Below are positions 58,944 to 64,000 of a stretch of 64,000 bases of DNA, piece after piece (the stretch's first letter is position 1; each line of letters opens with the position of its first letter). This DNA is from Mycolicibacterium insubricum (GTDB taxonomy: Bacteria > Actinomycetota > Actinomycetes > Mycobacteriales > Mycobacteriaceae). The DNA is taken from assembly GCF_010731615.1 (NCBI RefSeq), contig NZ_AP022618.1, positions 3,162,001 to 3,226,000 on the forward strand, in the 5' to 3' direction. The translations under genes were made by a program, and so were the position numbers. A model generated the notes under the pieces. That model saw nothing but the letters and a program-made list of their open reading frames with translations. It was not told the origin of the DNA and made no database searches.

Positions 58944-58961
58944 CAAGTCCCCCTCGGACAC
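58944..58961. other. Candidate attR (18 nt)
   Basis: CAAGTCCCCCTCGGACAC matches the tRNA-Leu 3' end (45278-45296) except for one missing C. Flanking bases differ on both sides, so this is not a chance longer repeat of the tRNA. It marks the right end of the element. Confidence 0.7.
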
Positions 58962-59116
58962 AGTTTTTAGCTATACGGATACAATGTCCGCTTCAAACTG
59001 CATCGGAGCGGGTTATCACATTTGCTGAAGCGGAGAGATGTCGGTGTCCATGAACGCCGGCCCCGCCCTATCGGGACATTCTCAGCCAGCCGACCGCCTG
59101 CTCTGCGCGGCTACAT

Positions 59117-59138
59117 CTATAGCATAAAATGCTATAGT
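59117..59138 (+). promoter_or_regulatory. Palindromic operator overlapping the antitoxin -10
   Basis: CTATAGCAT-AAA-ATGCTATAG is a perfect 9-bp inverted repeat (59117-59137). Its right arm contains TATAGT (59133-59138), a -10 hexamer 6 nt before the ATG at 59145. The transcript is therefore probably leaderless, and binding of the HTH protein would block the promoter. Confidence 0.75.
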
Positions 59139-59144
59139 TTGATC

Positions 59145-59660
59145 ATGGGTTCCCGCGACATCCTTCGCCACGTCATGGCTGCAACCGGGACGAGCCAATC
59201 GCAGCTCGCGCGAATCAGTGGTGTCCGACAGCCCAGCATCAGCCAGTTTCTGAGCGGCACAATCGATTTCAGCGACGACCAGGTCGACCGACTGTTGTCG
59301 TGCATGGGCTACCGGCTCGAAGTCAGCCGCCAAGCCGTAAACGTGAACCTCACGCGTTCCGAGCGTCGCTCCTGGAGCATGCACCGGCAACTGGCGACAC
59401 ACCTCAGCGCAACCTCGCTCACCGCATGGCAGCCAACCATTTTCGCTAACATCGCCCGCCTGCGCGCAGATGTACGTGGCCAACCGCACCTTGCCAACCT
59501 CGACGACTGGCAACGCCTCGTCAGCACCAAGGATGTTCCCGCGCTGCGCCGTGTCCTGACCGGCGTCGACCGCCACTCGATCGAAATGCGCGAGGTCACA
59601 CCCATGGGCGGGATTCTCACTGACGAAGAACGCCAGCAAGCACTCCGAAACGCCGTGTGA
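59145..59660 (+). CDS. XRE-type antitoxin-like DNA-binding protein
   Basis: 171 aa from the ATG at 59145; in-frame extension to 59022 lacks support. N-terminal HTH: RDILRHVMAATGTSQSQLAR, GVRQPSISQFLSGTIDFSD. C-terminal part carries DDWQRLVSTKDVPALRRVL and GGILTDEERQ, as in antitoxins paired with nucleotidyltransferase toxins. It overlaps the next start by 1 nt (TGATG). Likely autorepressor through the palindrome at 59117. Confidence 0.85.
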   Translation: MGSRDILRHVMAATGTSQSQLARISGVRQPSISQFLSGTIDFSDDQVDRLLSCMGYRLEVSRQAVNVNLTRSERRSWSMHRQLATHLSATSLTAWQPTIFANIARLRADVRGQPHLANLDDWQRLVSTKDVPALRRVLTGVDRHSIEMREVTPMGGILTDEERQQALRNAV

Positions 59661-60478
59661 TGCGTCGCGACCAACTGGAACACGCAATCCGTACCGCCTG
59701 CCAGATCACCGGCCAAACCGAAGTCATCGTGATCGGCTCCCAGGCCATCCTTGGCACCTACCCCGAGTACGAATTGCCGCACCTCGCTACCCGGTCCATG
59801 GAAGTGGACATCCTGCCCATCACCGAAGTCACCGCGGTCGAGCAGCGGCCCGATGGGGCCACGGTTACCTGGCGCGACTCTGCCGGCGAACTCACCCAAA
59901 CCGTCGGCGGCTGCGTCATCGCACTGCCCGCGCAAGCGGCCGCCGAGATCCGCGTCGATCTCGATGCGTGGCGGGCCGAATATCTCGGGTCGGTGCGGCG
60001 CGGCAAACTCGTAACGCCGAACATCGCACTATCGAAGGCCCCCGCCGGCGTGCGTGCCACCTATTCGATGGTTCCGCGTGCCGAGCATCCATTCCTCGGG
60101 GGTTTCGGTTGTGATCACAACAAGGCACCGGGACGTGTCCCCGCCGGCAAGGGATTGCTCACACTCACACTCACCAACGAATGGTGCGAGCGCCATTTCG
60201 ATGACGACGACGATCGGCTCAGCGCTGTATCCGTCGAGGCCGCCGAGGCTTTCATGCCGGGAATCGCCAACGACGTCGAGTTCGTAGAGATCAGCCGATG
60301 GCATCAGCAGTACAGCCCCGTCGGCCACTACGCACAGCTCAGGGCTTACCGGGCCTTGACCCAACGTCTCGACCACACTGTTCATTTCGCCGGAGAGTAC
60401 CTATCCGCCCCGAACCTCAACGCCGCCACAGCATCCGGCGAGGCAGCCGCCGCAGCGCTCAGCCAGACGTTACGGTGA
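59660..60478 (+). pseudogene. Chimera: nucleotidyltransferase-toxin N-terminus fused to amine-oxidase C-terminus
   Basis: 272 aa, open throughout. Residues 1-~54 (MRRDQLEHAIRTACQITG, GSQAI at 26-30, MEVDILPI at 47-54) are the start of a DUF6036/COG2253-type nucleotidyltransferase toxin. From ~55 the sequence becomes that of an FAD amine oxidase: VTAVEQRPDGATVTW, CVIALPA, PAGKGLL, HTVHFAGEYLSAPN. This part aligns with the full-length protein encoded at 60493-61851. The nucleotidyltransferase active site is truncated and the FAD-binding N-terminal half is missing, so neither activity is expected. Fusion junction near 59819-59826. Confidence 0.85.
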
Positions 60479-60492
60479 GCGAAGCGGTACCC

Positions 60493-61851
60493 TCACGTGG
60501 CGGCGGCCGGAAATGCGGTTCCAAGCGCGGCGCTCAATCGCTCGGCGGCCTTATCACCGGAAACGATGCTGCCATTCACCGAAGGCACACCAAGGTAGTC
60601 ACCCGCCAGCTGCACCCGATCGTCGGGGTCGATCAAGCGGTTGAGACGGGCGATCTGTCGGTGCGTGCCGTGCGTGGATTTCAGGGCGCCCGGTATCCAC
60701 CGCGTCACGTGCGAGAACTGGACGATCTTCGAGATACCGGGTTCGATGACCTCCAGCGATCGCAGAACCGCGTCTACGAACTCCTGGTCGGACATACCGA
60801 GGCGCGGCGTCGCCCATTCGTGATACAAAAGCACGCCGAGCAACCCCTTGCCGGCTGGCGCGGCGCCCGGGGAAAGATTGTGTTCATAACTCACCGTGGC
60901 GATACCCCCGAGTTCATCCGGGCCCGCGACGACCAGCGTCGCGGGTGAACGCGGTCGTTCGGTCAACGCTAGGCGCACTGCCACAAAATTTGCCTGCTGG
61001 AGGCAGCTCCGCAGAATGCTGGCGATCGGCGCGGCGAGTTCTGGAAACAGCTCTCCCACCTGCGGGGCGGGCACCGAGATTACGACGCCGTCGACCTGCC
61101 TCTCGTGCACCCCGTGCTCGGATGCCCATCGAACCACCGCTCCGTCGCCCGACCTCGACACCGCCAAGACCGTCGCATTGGTGCGCACGTCCAGGCGCGC
61201 GGCAACGGCTCGGGCCAGGACGTCGACCCCGCCGCGGTAACCGAGCAAGCCACCCCGCAGCACTTTCCAGAGCGTGAACCACAGGTCGGCCATCGACAGG
61301 TCACGACCCTCCACCACGAAGATTCCGCCAAGCACGGGCGCCAGAAGGTGGTCGCAGGTCTCGGCGTTAAGCCTGCGTCGGCAGTATTGCGCGACGGTTT
61401 CAGTGTCCAACTCGGCCCGTGCGTCATGATCCTCGTAACCCGCCCTAGTACGCGAGCGCAGAAGACCGGACGCCATTCTCGCCAAACCGAACTTACTGCG
61501 CACCGAAAGCAGCGGAGTACGAACAAAATCCACGAGCCCACCCAGACCGCCACCCCGGATGGTGTACACCCGGCCCCCCTTCGCCACGCCTATCACCGGC
61601 GTCGGTACGGGAAAGAACCGTTCGGAGATCCCGACGTCGCGCGCCAACTCCAGCAGCGCCTCGTAGGAGCCAGCCAACACCGTCGCCCCGGTGTTGACGA
61701 CAAACCCGTCGGACTGCACACTAGCGGTCTTGCCACCGACCCGGTCCTCGGACTCCAGCACCGTGACATCGCAACCTCGCTGCTGGAGGCGGAACGCGGC
61801 TGTCAGCCCCGCCACACCGGCTCCGACGACCATCACCTTTGGTCGACCCAC
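60493..61851 (-). CDS. FAD-dependent amine oxidase/protoporphyrinogen oxidase-like protein
   Basis: 452 aa from a GTG. N-terminal dinucleotide motif MVVGAGVAGLTAAFRLQQRG, then VLESEDRVGGKT, and a C-terminal FAD-binding VQLAGDYLGVPSVNGSI. Related to HemY-type protoporphyrinogen oxidases and phytoene desaturases; substrate not clear. Convergent with the chimeric gene (15 bp gap), which carries a truncated relative of the same family. 8 bp upstream of the next gene in transcription order. Confidence 0.85.
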   Translation of the reverse strand: MGRPKVMVVGAGVAGLTAAFRLQQRGCDVTVLESEDRVGGKTASVQSDGFVVNTGATVLAGSYEALLELARDVGISERFFPVPTPVIGVAKGGRVYTIRGGGLGGLVDFVRTPLLSVRSKFGLARMASGLLRSRTRAGYEDHDARAELDTETVAQYCRRRLNAETCDHLLAPVLGGIFVVEGRDLSMADLWFTLWKVLRGGLLGYRGGVDVLARAVAARLDVRTNATVLAVSRSGDGAVVRWASEHGVHERQVDGVVISVPAPQVGELFPELAAPIASILRSCLQQANFVAVRLALTERPRSPATLVVAGPDELGGIATVSYEHNLSPGAAPAGKGLLGVLLYHEWATPRLGMSDQEFVDAVLRSLEVIEPGISKIVQFSHVTRWIPGALKSTHGTHRQIARLNRLIDPDDRVQLAGDYLGVPSVNGSIVSGDKAAERLSAALGTAFPAAAT

Positions 61852-61859
61852 ATCGGCTC

Positions 61860-62222
61860 CTATTCCTCAGATATCGCCTTGCCGCTCAACGCAAGACAGC
61901 CCAGCGATGCCGTGGCGAACAGTACAGCGCTGAATCGCGACAGCTTGCCATGCCGGCGCGCGATGGCAACCGCGACGAGATCCCCCAGATCGCAAGCGGC
62001 GGCGATCTTCAGCATCCTCGACCTGGATGGCCCAGCAGTGACCAACGGCCCCGCTGCCAAGGCAAAGTCACGCGAGCCACCAAGCCGAAGAAACAGTGCC
62101 GCGCTGGCGTCTTCGGAAACATCCATCCCCAACAGGCGGCCCGCCGTGATCGGCATCAGCCATCCGCTGGCCCCTATCACTGATCGGGTCGCCGCATGAA
62201 CGGTCTTGGTTGGCACGGCCAT
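61860..62222 (-). CDS. DUF4267-like membrane protein
   Basis: 120 aa from the ATG at 62222 with GAGGGGG upstream. Hydrophobic helices: SVIGASGWLMPITAGRLLG, ALAAGPLV, AAACDLGDLVAVAIARRHG and FATASLGCLALSG. A longer frame starts at a GTG at 62456 overlapping the preceding gene's TGA, but its first 78 residues are Arg-rich and not protein-like. Function unknown. Confidence 0.7.
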   Translation of the reverse strand: MAVPTKTVHAATRSVIGASGWLMPITAGRLLGMDVSEDASAALFLRLGGSRDFALAAGPLVTAGPSRSRMLKIAAACDLGDLVAVAIARRHGKLSRFSAVLFATASLGCLALSGKAISEE

Positions 62223-62452
62223 GTGAGCGGTCCCCCTCTTGTTTATCAATGCTTTTGAAGTCTGTCGTCGGGTGCGACTGTCGACGTTCGGGGCCACCCA
62301 GCCGAGTATCGCCCAGCGTCGCCGGCGCCAACCACCATTGATAACCGAGACTGTCCGGGCATCCGACCGGCGAATGCGGATCGTCGCGCCGGAGGCTCGG
62401 TGCGTCGGCCCCCGGTGGGCATCGCCCAAATCGATGGGCGGTGCATCCGATG

Positions 62453-63151
62453 TCACACGAGAACGGCGCCCTTGTCCGGCCTGCGGGTCGCCGCGATCAT
62501 TGTGATGCTCATGGTGACCATCCAGGTGTTAAAGGACACCGCGAGCAACCAGAAGGCGATGACTCCGTTCCACGCGACAGGTCCGGTTTGGGTGAATACA
62601 CAAAAGCTCCCACCCAAGACACCGATGGCTGACCACAAGCACAGATATGCAACCCATCGCGGAATAAGCGGCTCGGGCCGCTGATCGGCGAAGATGACAA
62701 CCGCGCAGATGACCATCTGAACCATCGCCGTTCCGACGACACCCATGTACAGCAACCAACCCAGATCGTGGAAGAGCAACACCAGCGCCGGGTCGCGGTC
62801 GCCGCGGAAGGCTGCAGCCTGCCAGATCAGTTGCGGAAAAATAAATTCCAGAATGAGGCATGCGGCTACCAGCGACTGGGCGGTAGCCAGTACGGTCGAG
62901 CCCAGGGTCTGGCGAATATGGTAGGTCAAGGCGGCGCCATAGAATGCCAACAGTGGTGATGCCGCGGTGAGGATCCATATCCCTGTGCGGATACGGCCGC
63001 GATCTTCAGCATACATTCGTGCCACGTCGGCGGCGGTGGTGTTCGGCGAGGGCGGCGGAAGCCAACCTGCCGTCAGCAGGCCGACGATGAACAAGGGAAT
63101 GAACGCAAGGCCGATCCAGATGGAGACACGTTGTAACAATCCGGCATTCAC
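62453..63151 (-). CDS. Integral membrane protein of unknown function
   Basis: 232 aa from a GTG. Six predicted spans (IWIGLAFIPLFIVGLLTAGW, IWILTAASPLLAFYGAALTY, TVLATAQSLVAACLILEFIF, LLYMGVVGTAMVQMVICAVV, YLCLWSAIGVLGGSFCVF, GVIAFWLLAVSFNTWMVTMS). Charged loop at residues ~42-56. Divergent from the TetR gene (264-bp gap), so a natural target of that regulator. No family recognised. Confidence 0.75.
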   Translation of the reverse strand: MNAGLLQRVSIWIGLAFIPLFIVGLLTAGWLPPPSPNTTAADVARMYAEDRGRIRTGIWILTAASPLLAFYGAALTYHIRQTLGSTVLATAQSLVAACLILEFIFPQLIWQAAAFRGDRDPALVLLFHDLGWLLYMGVVGTAMVQMVICAVVIFADQRPEPLIPRWVAYLCLWSAIGVLGGSFCVFTQTGPVAWNGVIAFWLLAVSFNTWMVTMSITMIAATRRPDKGAVLV

Positions 63152-63370
63152 GCGGCATGACCTTTCAATTGATGTCCGATGGGTGTGGTGATGGCGATAC
63201 GACGACCGGCTTCTCGGCCACCGACCGGCGCACCGTTAATTTTGGCGATTCGGTCGAGATCGCTTGCGAGACAAACCGGTTGGGTCGGATTGACGTAACC
63301 GAGGCCGCGATCCTGGCGGACCAGCGTTGCTCATCTAAGCTATCCTCTGCCCAACATTAATTATCTGATG

Positions 63371-63415
63371 CTGTCATTTAAATGCTTGGTGTCAGCTGTG
63401 TCAAGAGGAGAAGTA
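63371..63415 (+). promoter_or_regulatory. TetR-gene leader with palindrome CATTTAAATG
   Basis: CATTTAAATG (63375-63384) is a perfect 10-bp palindrome, 32 bp before the GTG start at 63416, with AGAGGAG 5 nt before it. AT-rich sequence upstream (TTAATTATCTGATG) could hold a -10. The palindrome is a possible half of a TetR operator in the divergent region 63152-63415. Inferred. Confidence 0.45.
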
Positions 63416-64000
63416 GTGGCGCGCAAGCGTGGTCGCCCAGAGGCCGTCGATCGTCCGACACTGATCGCTGCCGCGTTGCGGCTCATCGACAGCGGAGGAA
63501 TCGGTGCACTGACGATGCGGCGACTTGCAACCGACCTCGACGTCAGCCCGATGGCTCCTTATCGGCATGCGGAAAACAAGGAGGCGCTTCTGCGCATGGT
63601 GGCAGCCGAGGTCGTCGCGGACATCACCATTCCGGCCGGCGGAACATGGGAGACCGACACCGAAGAATTCTTCATCGCCTTCCGCGAGCGCCTGCTTGCG
63701 CATCCCGGCGTAGCAGGCTTATTCGCCGGAACAGCGTTCCTGAGCGAGACGGTCCACGACGTCGCCGAACCATTGCTGGCCACCATACTTGCCGCAGGGT
63801 TCGACCCCGATACCGCCGTTTCACTCTTTCTGGCATGCGCAAGCTGCTCGATCGGCTTCGCCGTGCTCGTTTCCGGAGTCGACCAGGTCGACGCCGCCGC
63901 ACACACCGCGGAGCCGCCGTCAGCCCAGCGCCATCCCGCCATTGCCGCGACAATCGGGTACCTCACCACAGATCCCGAACGGCGCCACGTCGCTGCCCTG
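63416..64000 (+). CDS. TetR-family transcriptional regulator (3' end beyond window)
   Basis: 195 codons from a GTG and still open at the window end. N-terminal HTH: DRPTLIAAALRLIDSGGIGA, MRRLATDLDVSPMAPYRH, then a TetR ligand-binding region (FFIAFRERLLAHPGVAGLF, LLATILAAGFDPDTAVSLFL). Divergent from the membrane-protein gene at 62453, and probably represses it or the amine-oxidase cluster. Ligand unknown. Confidence 0.88.
   Translation, partial: MARKRGRPEAVDRPTLIAAALRLIDSGGIGALTMRRLATDLDVSPMAPYRHAENKEALLRMVAAEVVADITIPAGGTWETDTEEFFIAFRERLLAHPGVAGLFAGTAFLSETVHDVAEPLLATILAAGFDPDTAVSLFLACASCSIGFAVLVSGVDQVDAAAHTAEPPSAQRHPAIAATIGYLTTDPERRHVAAL

Larger units (their letters stand above)
45278..58961. 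mobile_element. AICE-like integrative element inserted at the 3' end of tRNA-Leu
   Basis: Bounded by the tRNA 3' end (45278-45296) and an 18-nt copy differing by one C at 58944-58961, 13.7 kb apart. Gene content is that of actinomycete integrative and conjugative elements: recombinase, small overlapping gene, RepSA initiator, FtsK/TraB translocase, SCO3933-family protein, HTH/PLD-like regulator, NUDIX and HD genes. The rest is cargo (FAD oxidoreductase, OYE, HxlR, hydrolase, unknown). Unlike pSAM2-type AICEs the recombinase is a large serine type, not a tyrosine integrase. The element is probably defective because rep has a stop codon. Confidence 0.82.
58461..59144. other. 684-bp boundary region of the element
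   Basis: AT-richer than its surroundings (notably 58730-58820), with the likely promoter of the preceding gene and the candidate attR (58944-58961). I could not support a gene in it on either strand; short frames (for example 58618-59028) are not protein-like. Its right end holds the antitoxin operator. Confidence 0.6.

Noticed and set aside
58618..59028. 136-codon frame in the boundary region
   Set aside because: No RBS and no protein-like pattern, and it crosses the attR candidate.
61860..62456. 198-aa version of the DUF4267-like protein starting in a GTGA overlap
   Set aside because: The first 78 residues are basic and not protein-like, and the ATG at 62222 has a good RBS.

Overview
The window is high-GC actinobacterial DNA whose left 45 kb follows the gene order of mycobacterial chromosomes around the Pup-proteasome locus: prcB/prcA, pup, dop, mpa, lppK, a DUF503 gene, trmI, hisG/hisE, metH, a PAC2 gene, mshC, cysQ, uppP, lppL and pyrD. 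Mycothiol biosynthesis (mshC), pupylation and LppK/LppL-type lipoproteins point to Mycobacterium sensu lato. The absence of PE/PPE genes and the many redox genes fit an environmental Mycolicibacterium-like species better than M. tuberculosis (inference).

Region 1 (1-9406) is protein turnover. pup-prcB-prcA form a leftward operon with 4-nt overlaps, followed by two membrane-protein genes. Dop is upstream, and the Mpa ATPase lies beyond an amidohydrolase and a membrane protein. Region 2 (9595-25886) holds secreted proteins of the MTB12/LppK type, an enoyl-CoA hydratase, a large GAD-like/DUF1851-like protein, TrmI, a thioesterase, hisEG, a metallopeptidase lipoprotein, a sugar transporter, a HAD phosphatase and metH. 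metH has a leader that folds like an S-adenosylhomocysteine (SAH) riboswitch and can sequester the metH Shine-Dalgarno. Region 3 (25963-45122) covers PAC2, patatin, mshC, cysQ, DUF3090/SCO1664, a DUF4010 gene broken by a 14-bp tandem duplication, a histidine phosphatase, uppP, lppL, pyrD, a three-gene GMC-oxidoreductase operon, a large LuxR-type regulator, a PEBP-like protein and an M20 peptidase.

Region 4 (45210-58961) is an integrated mobile element in the 3' end of tRNA-Leu(GAG). A large serine recombinase ends inside the tRNA, and an 18-nt near-copy of the tRNA 3' end lies 13.7 kb away (candidate attR). The backbone is that of an actinomycete integrative and conjugative element (AICE): RepSA-type initiator, FtsK/TraB-like translocase, SCO3933-family regulator, HTH/PLD-like regulator, NUDIX hydrolase and HD protein. 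The rep gene carries one in-frame stop codon. The cargo is a redox set: FAD oxidoreductase, old-yellow-enzyme reductase, HxlR regulator, alpha/beta hydrolase and an unrecognised protein.

Region 5 (59117-64000) starts with an antitoxin-like gene under a palindromic operator. Its partner is a chimera: the first ~54 residues of a nucleotidyltransferase toxin joined in frame to the C-terminal part of a FAD amine oxidase. A full-length amine-oxidase relative follows on the opposite strand, then two membrane-protein genes and a TetR regulator cut by the window end.

All functional calls come from reading translated sequence and motifs by eye; no database search was run.
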